Positions 50,923-61,438 of a stretch of 64,000 nucleotides of DNA are shown here, piece by piece. The notes under the pieces were generated by a model. It worked only from the letters and a program-made list of their open reading frames with translations. It ran no database searches and had not been told where the DNA came from. This DNA comes from Paenibacillus baekrokdamisoli (GTDB lineage Bacteria > Bacillota > Bacilli > Paenibacillales > Paenibacillaceae). Within the stretch, counting starts at the first letter, position 1; each line of letters starts with the position of its first letter. The stretch spans positions 2,480,001 through 2,544,000 of the forward strand of contig NZ_AP019308.1 of NCBI RefSeq assembly GCF_003945345.1. Direction: 5' to 3'. The position numbers were made by a program, and so were the translations under genes.

Positions 50923-52020
50923 TTAACCTAGCACCGCCGCTTCTGATAGTACTTCCTCGAGTGCCTTAATAAACGACTCGTTCTGCGCTTGGCTTCCTAC
51001 CGTAATCCGGATATGCGTTGGATAATAAGTCCAGCGAGCACGAGAGATAATCCCTCTGCGAAGCAGCCCATCGAATACTTGCTGCGAAGGTAGTTTCACA
51101 TCGACCATGACAAAGTTGCCATGCGCTTCGAAATGACTAAGACCTAAACGGGCAAATTGTTCAGTCAAGTAAATGCGGCCTTCCGCATTACGTTCCTTAC
51201 AGCTATTCAAGAAATCAATATCCTTGATTGATGCGGTTGCGGCTGCTTGGGCAAAGCGAGTGGTATTGAATGGCTCACGGACTTGATTGATGGAGCGTAC
51301 AACATCTGGATGCCCTACCCCATAACCAATACGCAAAGATGCTAAGCCATATATTTTGGAAAAGGTACGTAATAAGATCACATTATTATTATCACGAAGG
51401 AGTGCAAGACTGTTCGGATAAGCCTCATCCGTTACATATTCATAATAAGCCTCGTCAAGAACAATGAGAACATGCTTGGGCACTTCACGAACAAATGCTG
51501 CCAATTCATCTTCGCGAACGATTGTCCCAGATGGGTTATTCGGGTTACAGATCCATACGATTTTGGTACGCTCATTGATTTTTGACAAAATAGCCGGCAA
51601 ATCATGCGTTCCTTCTTTAAGCGGTACTTCAATAACCGTAGCGCCTTCGATCTCTGCGTTATGTTTATATTGCGGGAAGGTCTCATCCGCCATGATCGTT
51701 TCGTCGCCAGGAGATAGGAATGCACGAGCGAGCATTAGAATAACCTCGTCAGATCCTGCTCCGAAAATAATTTGGTTTGGATTAACCTCCAAATATTCGG
51801 CTACTGCTGCTGTCAGTTGAACACTTCCACCATCCGGATAAATGCTAATATTGGCAATTTCATTCTGGATAGCTGCTTTGGCATGCTCTGAGCTTCCGAA
51901 TGGATTCTCGTTGGAGGCAAGCTTGATAACTTCCTTAAGCCCTAGCTCACGCTTAACCTCTTCGACGGGTTTACCAGGCTGGTAAACAGGTAAATGGACA
52001 ATACTTTTCTTAGGAATCAA
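50923..52020 (-). CDS. hisC: Histidinol-phosphate/aromatic aminotransferase
   Basis: A 365-residue PLP-dependent aminotransferase (class I/II). The PLP lysine is in RTFSKIYGLASLRIGYG, and WICNPNNPSGT and DEAYYEYV are conserved. In Bacillus the supraoperon HisC serves both histidine and tyrosine/phenylalanine synthesis; the same position here suggests that dual role. The start is TTG, with GAGGTGAT upstream. It lies 104 bp after trpA with no evident terminator. Confidence 0.93.
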   Translation of the reverse strand: MIPKKSIVHLPVYQPGKPVEEVKRELGLKEVIKLASNENPFGSSEHAKAAIQNEIANISIYPDGGSVQLTAAVAEYLEVNPNQIIFGAGSDEVILMLARAFLSPGDETIMADETFPQYKHNAEIEGATVIEVPLKEGTHDLPAILSKINERTKIVWICNPNNPSGTIVREDELAAFVREVPKHVLIVLDEAYYEYVTDEAYPNSLALLRDNNNVILLRTFSKIYGLASLRIGYGVGHPDVVRSINQVREPFNTTRFAQAAATASIKDIDFLNSCKERNAEGRIYLTEQFARLGLSHFEAHGNFVMVDVKLPSQQVFDGLLRRGIISRARWTYYPTHIRITVGSQAQNESFIKALEEVLSEAAVLG

Positions 52021-52124
52021 CTATAATCACCTCATGGAAATGGCTTATTGGTACTGACTTTATGTTGAACATTGTCTCATAAGTCAGATGTATTTAAAAG
52101 TTTTTTCAGGTAAGTTACCAAACT

Positions 52125-52946
52125 CTATTCGCCCTTCAAGGCTCTGACAAAATCACGAATTTGCGCAAGTCCCTCTTTTTTGGTGTCTTTCGATTGCAGC
52201 AAGGGGACCACTTCTTCGATTTTACGAACAATAGCACTACCCACAATGACCCCATCAGCCTGTTTCTCGAAGCGCTCCACCTGCTCGCGGCTCGAAATTC
52301 CAAAGCCCACAGCAATAGGAATAGAAGTCGCGCTTCTTACGGTCGATAAGAAATCATCAATCCCTTTGTGGAAATCGGCACGGACACCTGTAACGCCAAG
52401 CGACGAAACACAATAAACGAAGCCACGCGCTTTACTTGCAATACGGGCTACACGATCATTGGAAGTAGGGGCAACAAGCGGAATAAGATGAATGCCTGCT
52501 TCCTCTGCCATCTCACGAACTTCACTATCTTCCTCTATTGGCAGGTCAGGAATAATAAGACCACTGATTCCTTTGGCAATAACGAGCTTAAAGAAACTTT
52601 CCAAGCCGTATTGAAGCACAGGATTATAGTATGTGAAGAGAATGAATGGCAGCTTAACACCGATGTTACGGGCATTCTCTGCTACTTGGATGACATCAGC
52701 AACCGAAATACTTCCGTTCTTGAGCGCACGTTCAGATGCACGCTGAATAACCGGCCCGTCAGCAAGGGGATCGGAATAAGGAACCCCAAGCTCAATCATG
52801 TCGGCGCCTGCTTCTTCCAGAGCTTGAATGATATCAACGGATGTCGCCAAGTCCGGATCACCGATCGTCAAGAACGGAATTAGCGCAGAACGCCCCTGCT
52901 CTCTGAGCTGGGCGAATTTATTGTCTATAAGATTATTAGTGGCCAT
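52125..52946 (-). CDS. trpA: Tryptophan synthase alpha chain
   Basis: A 273-residue TIM barrel that cleaves indole-3-glycerol phosphate to indole. [20 protein letters not shown] carries the catalytic Glu and Asp. It overlaps trpB by 11 nt and channels indole to the beta chain. Confidence 0.97.
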   Translation of the reverse strand: MATNNLIDNKFAQLREQGRSALIPFLTIGDPDLATSVDIIQALEEAGADMIELGVPYSDPLADGPVIQRASERALKNGSISVADVIQVAENARNIGVKLPFILFTYYNPVLQYGLESFFKLVIAKGISGLIIPDLPIEEDSEVREMAEEAGIHLIPLVAPTSNDRVARIASKARGFVYCVSSLGVTGVRADFHKGIDDFLSTVRSATSIPIAVGFGISSREQVERFEKQADGVIVGSAIVRKIEEVVPLLQSKDTKKEGLAQIRDFVRALKGE

Positions 52947-54138
52947 CTGTCGTTCCTCCTAATGATCCCATAATCGTGTGAACATCTTTATCTCCGCGAC
53001 CGGATAAATTGACGACGATAATTTTGTCCTTACTTAGCGTTGGAGCCAGTTTCATGACCTGTGCGATCGCATGTGCGGATTCGAGTGCCGGTATAATGCC
53101 TTCCATGCGCGTTAATAGGAGCAGTGCTTCAAGCGATTCCGCATCTGTAATCGGAACGTATTCTGCACGACCAGCATCCTTTAAGTAAGCATGCTCCGGT
53201 CCTATACCAGGATAATCTAATCCAGCAGAGATGGAATGGGCAGGCTGTACTTGTCCATATTCATCTTGGAGTACATAGCTAAGAGAGCCCTGGAACACCC
53301 CATGACGACCTTTAGTCATGGTTGCTGCATGCTCATCCGTATCAACGCCTCTGCCTGCTGCCTCTACGCCAATCATTCGAACGGATTCATCTCCGATAAA
53401 GGGATAAAACATACCGATTGCATTACTGCCCCCACCAACCGCAGCTACTACATAATCAGGTAATCTACCCGCTTCCTTCTGAATCTGCTCCCGAGTCTCA
53501 TCACCAATGATCCGTTGAAAATCACGTACCATCATCGGATAAGGATGAGGTCCAGTTACGGAGCCAAGTATATAATACGTATCCTCTACGTTGCTTACCC
53601 AATAACGCAGCGTTTCATTACAAGCATCCTTCAGCGTTCTTGTTCCGGACATAACCGGAACAACCTCAGCACCGAGCAGCTGCATACGGAATACATTAAG
53701 CTCTTGACGCTTAGTATCCTCTTCACCCATAAACACTTTACATTCCATACCTAGCAGCGCAGCTACGGTTGCTGATGCGACACCGTGCTGACCCGCGCCT
53801 GTTTCAGCAATAATCTTGGTTTTCCCCATTCGTTTAGCGAGAACGCCTTGACCGATTGTATTGTTAATTTTGTGCGCGCCAGTATGGTTTAAATCTTCGC
53901 GTTTAAGATAGATTTTGGCTCCGCCCAGATGCTCGCTTAGACGCTCCGCATAATAAAGTGAGGTTGGACGACCTGAATAATGATTTAATAAATAACGGAC
54001 TTCCGCAATGAAATCCGGGTCCTTGGAATAATGCTTATAAGCTTCTTCTAGCTCGAGCAGTGCGTTCATCAGCGTTTCTGGTACATAACGACCGCCAAAC
54101 TTCCCGAACCTCCCGTTTACGTCAGGGACTTGATTCAT
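52936..54138 (-). CDS. trpB: Tryptophan synthase beta chain
   Basis: A 400-residue PLP enzyme joining indole and serine. The PLP lysine is in [15 protein letters not shown], and [15 protein letters not shown] binds the phosphate. It has all features of TrpB1. Start overlaps the trpF stop. Confidence 0.97.
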   Translation of the reverse strand: MNQVPDVNGRFGKFGGRYVPETLMNALLELEEAYKHYSKDPDFIAEVRYLLNHYSGRPTSLYYAERLSEHLGGAKIYLKREDLNHTGAHKINNTIGQGVLAKRMGKTKIIAETGAGQHGVASATVAALLGMECKVFMGEEDTKRQELNVFRMQLLGAEVVPVMSGTRTLKDACNETLRYWVSNVEDTYYILGSVTGPHPYPMMVRDFQRIIGDETREQIQKEAGRLPDYVVAAVGGGSNAIGMFYPFIGDESVRMIGVEAAGRGVDTDEHAATMTKGRHGVFQGSLSYVLQDEYGQVQPAHSISAGLDYPGIGPEHAYLKDAGRAEYVPITDAESLEALLLLTRMEGIIPALESAHAIAQVMKLAPTLSKDKIIVVNLSGRGDKDVHTIMGSLGGTTDGH

Positions 54139-54842
54139 GCTTGATTCACCCTTTCAACAAACCTGCGAATTTTATCTATATCTTTGATGCCTTCCGTTTC
54201 TACACCACTTGAGACGTCTACACCACTCGGTGTATAATTTTCCAGCAATTCACCAACATTATCTGGGTGAAGTCCACCAGCGACATATAATGGAACGCCG
54301 ATTCGAGCAGCTGCCTCAGCATAACGTTGAATTACATGCCAAGCAAAGGCTTGTCCGGTACCTCCACCAGCTGTATCAATAAGGACGGCATCAAGGGTAC
54401 CTTGATAGCGATCAAGTCTAAGCGGCCCCTCTGCCAATTTCTTCGAATGGCTATCATCAGACAGCTGCTCGCTCTCCGTCACCGAGAAGACCTTCCATAC
54501 TTCAACGCCAAGCTCTTCCCTTATTGCCGCGCATAGCTCCGGTGACTCATCACCATGCAGCTGAACGACATCAAGTGGAGCTACTTTCAGCAGTTCACGC
54601 AAAATTTCAAGCTGTGTGTCTACGAAAACGCCTACCGTATGCGGCCTACTTCCGGCTGGAGTCCGTAGTTTATGCACTTCACGGATCAGCTCACCCGCTA
54701 GCTGAGGAGATACTTCTCTACGACTTTTCGCAAATAAAAAGCCAATCTCGTCTAACGGCAGGCCATTCATCGCGCGGATCGTTTCCACATCGCGCAGTCC
54801 GCATATTTTGACTCGTGTCCGTCGATCCTGCAGCTTGTTCAT
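54135..54842 (-). CDS. trpF: Phosphoribosylanthranilate isomerase
   Basis: A 235-residue barrel catalysing the Amadori rearrangement of [11 protein letters not shown] (catalytic Cys) is at the start, with [16 protein letters not shown] and the catalytic Asp in [13 protein letters not shown]. It overlaps both trpC and trpB by 4 nt. Slightly longer than usual owing to an insertion around residues 120-135. Confidence 0.95.
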   Translation of the reverse strand: MNKLQDRRTRVKICGLRDVETIRAMNGLPLDEIGFLFAKSRREVSPQLAGELIREVHKLRTPAGSRPHTVGVFVDTQLEILRELLKVAPLDVVQLHGDESPELCAAIREELGVEVWKVFSVTESEQLSDDSHSKKLAEGPLRLDRYQGTLDAVLIDTAGGGTGQAFAWHVIQRYAEAAARIGVPLYVAGGLHPDNVGELLENYTPSGVDVSSGVETEGIKDIDKIRRFVERVNQA

Positions 54843-55636
54843 TTCCTGGTCACCGGTCCCATTAATTCCTCTACTGCAGCAGCTACATCAGGCTGACGCA
54901 TGAAGAATTCACCAACCAACACGCCCTTCGCCCCTACTGACTGGACATAGGAGATATCCTGCGGAACGGATATGGAACTCTCGCTAATAACCGACACACC
55001 GGCAGGGACAAGTCCGATCAGTTTCTCCGTTGTTGTAATATCGGTCTCAAAGGTCTGAAGATTACGATTGTTAATTCCAATCAGCTTAGCTTTACCAATT
55101 CCGAGCACTGCTTCCATCTCTTCCTGATCATGCACTTCAACAAGCACATCCAAGCCGATGGACTTCGCAATATCGTAAAACTCGGACAATTGAGAAGGTC
55201 TGAGGATCGCCGCTATTAACAAAATAGCATCGGCACCAATCACTCGGGCTTCGTAAATTTGACGATAGTCGACCGTGAAGTCCTTACGAAGCAAAGGTAT
55301 GCTAACTGCACTGCGAACAGCTGTCAGATACTCGTTCTTCCCTTGAAAATAATCCTCATCTGTTAATACGGAGATACAATCAGCACCAGCAGCTTCGTAA
55401 GTACGCGCCAATGCTACTGGATCGAAATCCGCACGTATAAGTCCTTTGGACGGGGATGCCTTCTTCACTTCAGCGATTAGACCAAGCGGGCGATTCGTAG
55501 AACCTGCTATTACATGTTCAAAACCTTTGCATGGCGGTAACTCTGCTATTTGACGCTCGTATTCGTTGAGTGAAAAGCTTTCTGCAAGATCATCCACTTC
55601 TTTACGTTTGGAAGCTACGATTTTATCAAGAAACAT
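54839..55636 (-). CDS. trpC: Indole-3-glycerol phosphate synthase
   Basis: A 265-residue barrel enzyme with LIAEVKKASPSKGLIRADFD (catalytic Lys), VLTDEDYFQG, LLRKDFTVD and GINNRNLQTFETD. Not fused to trpF. The ATG at 55636 has GGAG 9 nt upstream; a start at 55660 would lie deeper in trpD. Confidence 0.96.
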   Translation of the reverse strand: MFLDKIVASKRKEVDDLAESFSLNEYERQIAELPPCKGFEHVIAGSTNRPLGLIAEVKKASPSKGLIRADFDPVALARTYEAAGADCISVLTDEDYFQGKNEYLTAVRSAVSIPLLRKDFTVDYRQIYEARVIGADAILLIAAILRPSQLSEFYDIAKSIGLDVLVEVHDQEEMEAVLGIGKAKLIGINNRNLQTFETDITTTEKLIGLVPAGVSVISESSISVPQDISYVQSVGAKGVLVGEFFMRQPDVAAAVEELMGPVTRK

Positions 55637-56684
55637 GAACCAACACTCCTGTCGTATCAATAAGCTGCTCTAGCTTTGCCGCTGCCTTGCCAGAATCAAT
55701 AATTGCTGCAGCCGCTTCTACACCTTCCCTTAAAGAAGCTACAGAACCGCCTACATACATACATGCTCCGGCATTAGCCAATACAATATTACGATATGCC
55801 TCACGTTCTTCGCCACTGAAAATCCGTCGAATAATCGAAGCATTAACATCCGCCTCGCCACCGATGATTTCGGCTAGGGAATGAACGGGCAGTCCCAGAT
55901 CTTCGGGTGTAATTTCGTATGTTCGAACCCTACCGTACTGAAGTTCAGAAATCTGGGTCGGAGAAGATATACTGATTTCGTCTAAGCCATCATGACTGCT
56001 CACGACCATCGCACGCTTCAAGCCGAGCTCGCCAAGCACCTCCGCAACCGTACTCGTCCGTGAACGATCGTATAGACCAAGTAATTGACGATCTGCGCCA
56101 GCTGGATTAGTTAGGGGTCCGAGCATATTAAAAATCGTACGAATGCCGATCTCTCGTCTTGGAGACGCCGCATATTTTAAAGAAGGATGATACAGCTGCG
56201 CGAACATGAAGCATATTCCAATCGATTCCAAGCAGCTAGCCGCCTGCTCTGCGCTTAAAGTAATTGTCACGCCTAGCGCTTCAAGTACATCCGCGCTCCC
56301 AGATTTACCGGACATCGCGCGATTGCCATGCTTGGCAACACGTACTCCACCGGCGGAAGCAATAATTGCCGAAGCGGTGGAAATGTTGAATTTGTGGATA
56401 CCCGATCCACCGGTCCCACAGGTATCAAGAAGTCCCTGCTGCTCTGTAAGCACATGATTGGAGTGAGCTCGCATTGCTTCTGCGAAGCCCGTGATTTCGT
56501 CCTTCGTTTCACCCTTCATTCGAAGGGCAGTCACTACAGACCCAATCTGTGCACCGGTTGCTTCACCATTCATTATAATCCCCATAATGGTCCGCGCTTC
56601 CTCACGGGTCAAATCTTGATTGGATATTAGAGCAGCAAGCGCGCGCTGCATCGTTATTGTTTCATTCACCACGGCGCTGCTCAT
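55626..56684 (-). CDS. trpD: Anthranilate phosphoribosyltransferase
   Basis: A 352-residue enzyme attaching phosphoribose to anthranilate. The PRPP site LLDTCGTGGSGIHKFNISTA and KHGNRAMSGKSGSADVLEAL are diagnostic. It overlaps trpE (ATGA) and trpC (11 nt), and is not fused to a TrpG domain. Confidence 0.96.
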   Translation of the reverse strand: MSSAVVNETITMQRALAALISNQDLTREEARTIMGIIMNGEATGAQIGSVVTALRMKGETKDEITGFAEAMRAHSNHVLTEQQGLLDTCGTGGSGIHKFNISTASAIIASAGGVRVAKHGNRAMSGKSGSADVLEALGVTITLSAEQAASCLESIGICFMFAQLYHPSLKYAASPRREIGIRTIFNMLGPLTNPAGADRQLLGLYDRSRTSTVAEVLGELGLKRAMVVSSHDGLDEISISSPTQISELQYGRVRTYEITPEDLGLPVHSLAEIIGGEADVNASIIRRIFSGEEREAYRNIVLANAGACMYVGGSVASLREGVEAAAAIIDSGKAAAKLEQLIDTTGVLVHVS

Positions 56685-58231
56685 CCTTTCACATTCGCGT
56701 AATAATCCATATTGATCATGCTCTCGCCCCGCGGGGGAACAGTGAATGCAGCTTCAGCTGCACGAACGGCTTTGAGCAGCGCCATCGCCTTATTAACGGT
56801 CTCCTGATACTCATTCTCCGGTATGGAATCCCATACGATTCCAGCTCCTGCCTGCACGTAAGCTTTGCCGCCCTTGAAAATCAGGGTGCGAATTGTAATA
56901 CAGGTATTCAAGCTGCCGCCAAAACCCAGATAACCAATGGCGCCTGCATAAGCACCACGCGCTTCATTCTCAAGCTCAGCGATGATACTCATCGCTCTTA
57001 GCTTTGGAGCACCAGAAACTGTTCCAGCAGGCATACAGGATACAAAAGCATCGAAGAAGTCTTTGTCCTCACGAAGCTTGCCCGATACGTTGGAAACGAT
57101 ATGCATCACATGCGAGTACCGCTCAATATCCATATAGGAATCACAGCGAACGCTGCCAAATTCGGACACTCTACCGATATCGTTTCGGCCCAAATCGACA
57201 AGCATTAAATGCTCTGCGCGTTCCTTCTCATCCGCTAATAGCTCCCGTTCAAGCTCCAAGTCCTGCTCAGGTGTCTTGCCGCGCGGTCTTGTGCCTGCAA
57301 TAGGACGTGTCTCTACTCGCTCCCCGTCTACCTTCACCAACGCTTCTGGCGAGGTCCCGACGATAACTTCATCGCCCAATTTCAAATAATACATATAAGG
57401 TGAAGGATTCATTGTACGCAATATCCGATAGACATGGAAAGGATCAACCTCTGTCTCGATGTTGAAACGCTGGGATAATACAACTTGAAAAATATCGCCT
57501 GCACGAATATATTCCTTCGCTTGATCCACATTTGACAAGAACTGTTCTTTAGTCAAATTGGAGGATACCTCTCCAAGGTCCGGATCTGGGAGTATGGCAC
57601 CACCCGCCATTAATGTAGTAGACAGCGGCTGCTGCAGTCGTTCAATTGTTGCTTCTATATTGCTGAGCGTCTCTTCATATACCTTCTGAATAGCTTCATC
57701 TGTTCCAGCATGGGGAATATGAACATTGCCAATGACTTGAATTTGTTGTTTGAAATGGTCGAACACAATGACTTGATCACAAAACATAAATTGAAGATCA
57801 TTCATATTCAAATCGTCTATCCGGTGAGGTGAAAGTTTCTCATAATACTGCAGCAAATCATAACCGAAGAACCCGATGGCACCGCCTGTAAACGGTGGAA
57901 GATCACCAATTGACGGGCTGCGGAAAGAGCGTAAATGTGCTTTTAACAGCTCAATTGGTTTCTCACGCAGAATCGTTTCTTCACCGTTCTGCTCAATAAC
58001 CATCTCGCCGTTCTTGCCGCGAATGGTCATGAACGGGTTCGTACCGATAAATGAATAACGCGCCCATTTGACACCACCCTCAACGCTTTCTAACAGGAAG
58101 GCTTGACGATCCTTATAGAAGTGTTGAAAAATGCGAATTGGTGTCTCCGTGTCTGCCATCATATGTCTAACGATAGGAATTAGATTATACGTTTCTGATA
58201 GCTTAATGACCTGTTGCAGCTCGTTGTTCAT
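56681..58231 (-). CDS. trpE: Anthranilate synthase component I
   Basis: A 516-residue chorismate-binding enzyme. The tryptophan feedback site LLESVEGG is near residue 47. The catalytic domain has [16 protein letters not shown], the [20 protein letters not shown] segment, [10 protein letters not shown] and [12 protein letters not shown]. No trpG is linked, so an amphibolic PabA is presumably used. The gene follows a leader with TRAP-type repeats and a terminator. Confidence 0.97.
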   Translation of the reverse strand: MNNELQQVIKLSETYNLIPIVRHMMADTETPIRIFQHFYKDRQAFLLESVEGGVKWARYSFIGTNPFMTIRGKNGEMVIEQNGEETILREKPIELLKAHLRSFRSPSIGDLPPFTGGAIGFFGYDLLQYYEKLSPHRIDDLNMNDLQFMFCDQVIVFDHFKQQIQVIGNVHIPHAGTDEAIQKVYEETLSNIEATIERLQQPLSTTLMAGGAILPDPDLGEVSSNLTKEQFLSNVDQAKEYIRAGDIFQVVLSQRFNIETEVDPFHVYRILRTMNPSPYMYYLKLGDEVIVGTSPEALVKVDGERVETRPIAGTRPRGKTPEQDLELERELLADEKERAEHLMLVDLGRNDIGRVSEFGSVRCDSYMDIERYSHVMHIVSNVSGKLREDKDFFDAFVSCMPAGTVSGAPKLRAMSIIAELENEARGAYAGAIGYLGFGGSLNTCITIRTLIFKGGKAYVQAGAGIVWDSIPENEYQETVNKAMALLKAVRAAEAAFTVPPRGESMINMDYYANVKG

Positions 58232-58256
58232 ACTCTATCTCTCCTCTAATGGAAAA

Positions 58257-58283
58257 TAAAAAAACTCCTGCCGAAGCAGGAGT
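58257..58283 (-). terminator. trp leader attenuator terminator
   Basis: ACTCCTGC/GCAGGAGT, 8 bp with the stable tetraloop TTCG on the RNA, followed by seven T on the minus strand, 26 bp before the trpE start. Confidence 0.93.
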
Positions 58284-58494
58284 GTTCATGTCAGAAGATG
58301 GATCATGAGTGCTGGAATCAGAATTCAGCGAAATGACACCCAGATAGCGTGAATTCCTGCCCAAAGGCATGGAATAAGCTACAGATCACCGCTTGGAATC
58401 CTGCTAATTCTTCACTATGCTCAGCTCTACTCATCTCATCTTGCCCTCATAAACACGAACTCACTCGACTCAACTCTACTCTTGCTCTAACTAT
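58284..58494 (-). ncRNA. trp operon leader RNA
   Basis: About 210 nt from the expected transcript start to the terminator. The 5' part holds eleven GAG triplets (58420-58487). Downstream, AGCAGGA at 58399-58405 can pair with the 5' arm of the terminator (7 bp), a candidate antiterminator. There is no short ORF with tandem Trp codons and no T-box sequence. Confidence 0.75.
58415..58489 (-). promoter_or_regulatory. Eleven-repeat GAG TRAP-type binding site
   Basis: On the minus strand GAG occurs at 58485, 58479, 58474, 58469, 58464, 58460, 58446, 58435, 58430, 58425 and 58420 (lower coordinate of each), mostly 2-3 nt apart, with UAG at both ends (58487-58489 and 58415-58417). Two wider gaps of 11 and 8 nt follow the sixth and seventh triplets. 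TRAP of Bacillus is an 11-subunit ring that binds eleven (G/U)AG repeats. Confidence 0.85.
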
Positions 58495-58500
58495 AAAATC

Positions 58501-58530
58501 ACTATAACACCAGCACTAAGGACCCGTCAA
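58501..58530 (-). promoter_or_regulatory. Sigma-A promoter of trpEDCFBA
   Basis: TTGACG (58525-58530), 18-bp spacer, TATAGT (58501-58506) on the minus strand, just upstream of the GAG repeats. Confidence 0.8.
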
Positions 58531-58588
58531 CATTAACCTTATCCTAAATAAGGAAAATCTGACAGCTTTAGATGTGTGTCATGATTAC

Positions 58589-58957
58589 CTATGATTTTGT
58601 CAAATCTGGTCGAAGCGTCTGAGCTCCGCCTAAGTACACATGCTCGATGGCTTTTTGAGATTTGTCTGTATTAACAAGGACCATAAGACGGATACATTTC
58701 TCTAAGCTGCCTTTAACAGGGACTTCGAGCGCACACATAAGCGGCACTAGCTCCCATCCACTCATTTGCCTAATGGCACGTGCAGGGAAGGTATCATCCA
58801 AATCCCCCGTCACCGTTATAAATACATAAGCAATATCTTCAGGCACAATGCTATTCGCTGCAACGATTCCATTCAACAACTCGACCGTAGCTTGCAAAAT
58901 CGGCTGTTCCTCATTAACATCCACCGTAATGGCGCCGCGTATTCCCCGTACACTCAT
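58589..58957 (-). CDS. aroH: Chorismate mutase (AroH type)
   Basis: A 122-residue trimeric-barrel enzyme turning chorismate into prephenate. It starts MSVRGIRGAITVDVN with the catalytic Arg, and has FPARAIRQMSGWELVPLMC and VYLGGAQTLRPDL. Same family and place as Bacillus AroH. It follows aroB by 2 bp and is followed by the trp promoter. Confidence 0.95.
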   Translation of the reverse strand: MSVRGIRGAITVDVNEEQPILQATVELLNGIVAANSIVPEDIAYVFITVTGDLDDTFPARAIRQMSGWELVPLMCALEVPVKGSLEKCIRLMVLVNTDKSQKAIEHVYLGGAQTLRPDLTKS

Positions 58958-58959
58958 CC

Positions 58960-60066
58960 TTAAACGGCCTCCTGCTTCAATTGTTCCACGATCTCTCGAA
59001 TGAGAGCAGCGGAAACGGATTTGTTGATCTCTACTTTACCAATTTCAATGGGAACGATGAACACCATGGTTCCTTCTGCGAATTTCTTATCATGCATCAT
59101 CGCTTCCATAATGGCATCTGTATCTAGGTGCTCAGGCAATCGAACCGGTAAGCCAACTTGCGACAATACACGTTTGGTTACCGTATATACATCTTCAGAC
59201 GCTCCAAGCTTCACTGCAAGACGTGCTGCTCCAACCATACCAATCGATATCGCTTCGCCATGCAGCAGCTCTTTGTAGCCTGCTACGGCTTCCAACGCAT
59301 GACCAATCGTATGACCTAGATTCAAGATCGCTCTTAAATCATTCTCACGCTCATCCTTTGATACAACTTCCGCTTTTACACTGCAGCCCATGAACAGGGC
59401 GTATCCAAGTGCATCTGCATCAAGTGAAGTAAGGCGTTCCGCATTCTCGTCACACCATTGAACGAATGCTGGATCCCATATGAGACCATGCTTAACGACC
59501 TCGGAAAGTCCTGCACTTATTTCACGCTTCGGCAAAGTTTGCAGCGTATTCAGATCGTATAAAACAAGCTCAGGCTGATGAAAGGCACCGATGATATTCT
59601 TTGCCAGCGGATGGTTAACGGCAACCTTGCCGCCTACGCTGCTGTCGTGAGCAAGAATTGTGGTCGGTACCTGAACGAATTTAAGGCCCCGCATATAGGA
59701 AGCGGCCACGAATCCAGCAAGATCGCCAACCACGCCGCCTCCGAGTGCAACGATTGTTGATTTACGATCAAGACCAGCATCTAATGCTTTGGTTACGAGG
59801 CTCTCAAGAACAGCTAATGATTTGGAGCTCTCACCCGGCTTGATGATGGCTGTTGAGACGTCAAAGCCAGCTGCGACAAGAACAGTCTGAAGCTTCTCTA
59901 AGTGCCGCTCCGCTACATTCTCATCGGTAATAATCATGAGAGGTGACTTCTTGCTTATGCCGCGCTGCGCGAATAGCTCTCCTGCGTCATCGAGCAGACC
60001 TTCACCAATATAAATCGGATAAGAGCGATCACCCAGCTCAACGGTTAATTCACGTCGCGGATGCAT
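58960..60066 (-). CDS. aroB: 3-dehydroquinate synthase
   Basis: A 368-residue NAD- and metal-dependent enzyme of the shikimate pathway. It has ALGGGVVGDLAGFVAASYMR, VPTTILAHDSSVGGKVAVNH and NLGHTIGHALEAV with the metal-binding residues. Its ATG overlaps the aroC stop (TAATG). Confidence 0.96.
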   Translation of the reverse strand: MHPRRELTVELGDRSYPIYIGEGLLDDAGELFAQRGISKKSPLMIITDENVAERHLEKLQTVLVAAGFDVSTAIIKPGESSKSLAVLESLVTKALDAGLDRKSTIVALGGGVVGDLAGFVAASYMRGLKFVQVPTTILAHDSSVGGKVAVNHPLAKNIIGAFHQPELVLYDLNTLQTLPKREISAGLSEVVKHGLIWDPAFVQWCDENAERLTSLDADALGYALFMGCSVKAEVVSKDERENDLRAILNLGHTIGHALEAVAGYKELLHGEAISIGMVGAARLAVKLGASEDVYTVTKRVLSQVGLPVRLPEHLDTDAIMEAMMHDKKFAEGTMVFIVPIEIGKVEINKSVSAALIREIVEQLKQEAV

Positions 60067-61235
60067 TAGTACTGCTCCAGTTGAGCCAAGTAGTTGTTAT
60101 AATTCGCCCGGATTTCTTCCATGGAATCTCCACCGAATTTCTCCAAGAATGCTTTCGCAACTTCCCAAGCTACAACATGCTCCATAACAACGCTCGCTGC
60201 AGGAACAGCACAACTATCGGACCGTTCCACTTGCGCCGTAAATGCTTCTCTTGTATCAATGTCTACGCTCTGAAGCGGCTTATAAAGAGTAGGAATTGGT
60301 TTCATAACACCGCGTACGACGATAGGTTCCCCGTTCGTCATTCCGCCTTCGAATCCGCCTAGACGGTTGGATGCTCGGTGATAACCGCGCTCTGCCGTGT
60401 ATAGGATTTCGTCATGTACCTGTGAGCCCTTAATGGAACCAGCTTCAAAACCGATACCAATTTCACAGCCTTTGAAAGCATTAATGGATACAACTGCTTG
60501 CGCGATGCGACCATCCAGCTTACGGTCATATTGAACATGGCTGCCAAGTCCAATTGGTACGCCTTCTACGATACATTCGACAATACCGCCGATCGAATCG
60601 CCTTCCGCTTTAATTTCATCAATATAAGCGGTCATCTTCTCTTCCGTTTCCTTATCAACAACACGAACAGATGATTCCTCTGTTATACGGATCAGGTCAT
60701 CGATTGGCAGGTTGTTAGCCGGTGCTTCAATTTCTCCAATACGAATTACCTGTCCAGCTACTTTAATGCCGAAGGCAGACAAGAACTGACGAGCTACAGC
60801 TCCTACTGCTACACGGGCTGCCGTTTCACGGGCACTTGAGCGCTCCAGTACATTACGCAGATCCTTCAAGTTATATTTGAGACCGCCATTTAAATCGGCA
60901 TGTCCAGGACGCGGACGATGGACGCGGCGTTTCTCTTCATCTCCACCTTCGATAGGCTCAATATTCATAACGGAAGTCCAGTGTTTCCAGTCGTTATTAG
61001 CAACGATTAGCGCAACTGGCGCTCCCGTCGTCTTCCCATGACGAACCCCGCCAACAATATTCGCGGTATCCTTCTCGATCTGCATACGGCGTCCACGGCC
61101 GTGTCCCTTTTGACGACGGTGCAGCTGAAAATTCAATTCCTCAAAATCTAATTGCAAATTGCTTGGTAGTCCTTCAATAATAGCTGTAAGCTGCGGACCA
61201 TGCGTCTCACCAGCTGTCAAATATCTTAAACTCAC
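60066..61235 (-). CDS. aroC: Chorismate synthase
   Basis: A 389-residue FMN-dependent enzyme producing chorismate from EPSP; called aroF in B. subtilis. [13 protein letters not shown] at the start, [31 protein letters not shown] and [15 protein letters not shown] are characteristic. GTG start with AAGGAGGGG. First gene of the aro unit, with a clear promoter. Confidence 0.96.
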   Translation of the reverse strand: MSLRYLTAGETHGPQLTAIIEGLPSNLQLDFEELNFQLHRRQKGHGRGRRMQIEKDTANIVGGVRHGKTTGAPVALIVANNDWKHWTSVMNIEPIEGGDEEKRRVHRPRPGHADLNGGLKYNLKDLRNVLERSSARETAARVAVGAVARQFLSAFGIKVAGQVIRIGEIEAPANNLPIDDLIRITEESSVRVVDKETEEKMTAYIDEIKAEGDSIGGIVECIVEGVPIGLGSHVQYDRKLDGRIAQAVVSINAFKGCEIGIGFEAGSIKGSQVHDEILYTAERGYHRASNRLGGFEGGMTNGEPIVVRGVMKPIPTLYKPLQSVDIDTREAFTAQVERSDSCAVPAASVVMEHVVAWEVAKAFLEKFGGDSMEEIRANYNNYLAQLEQY

Positions 61236-61313
61236 TGCAAAGCCCCTCCTTCAATCCGAACAATACGCGTACGTCCCATCCGGTAATGTATACCTGCCCA
61301 AATATCTTTGCTC

Positions 61314-61342
61314 ATTATAGTATAGCCTAGTCGGTTTGACAA
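61314..61342 (-). promoter_or_regulatory. Sigma-A promoter of aroC-aroB-aroH
   Basis: TTGTCA (61337-61342), 17-bp spacer, perfect TATAAT (61314-61319) on the minus strand, 78 bp before aroC. Confidence 0.88.
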
Positions 61343-61375
61343 GGAATTCGAAGCTCTCTTTCAAAACGTCTATGT

Positions 61376-61428
61376 AAAGAAAAAAGCTACCATTCACTCC
61401 TCAGGTAAGGGTGATTGATAGCAGAAAG
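61376..61428 (-). terminator. Terminator after the small gene
   Basis: GCTATCAATCAC pairs with GTGAATGGTAGC (one wobble, one mismatch) and is followed by six T on the minus strand; it isolates the aro promoter from upstream transcription. Confidence 0.75.
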
Positions 61429-61438
61429 TGATATAACT

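Noticed and set aside
58284..58494. T-box or leader-peptide control of trpE
   Set aside because: No T-box core sequence and no short ORF with tandem Trp codons; the GAG repeats explain the leader better.
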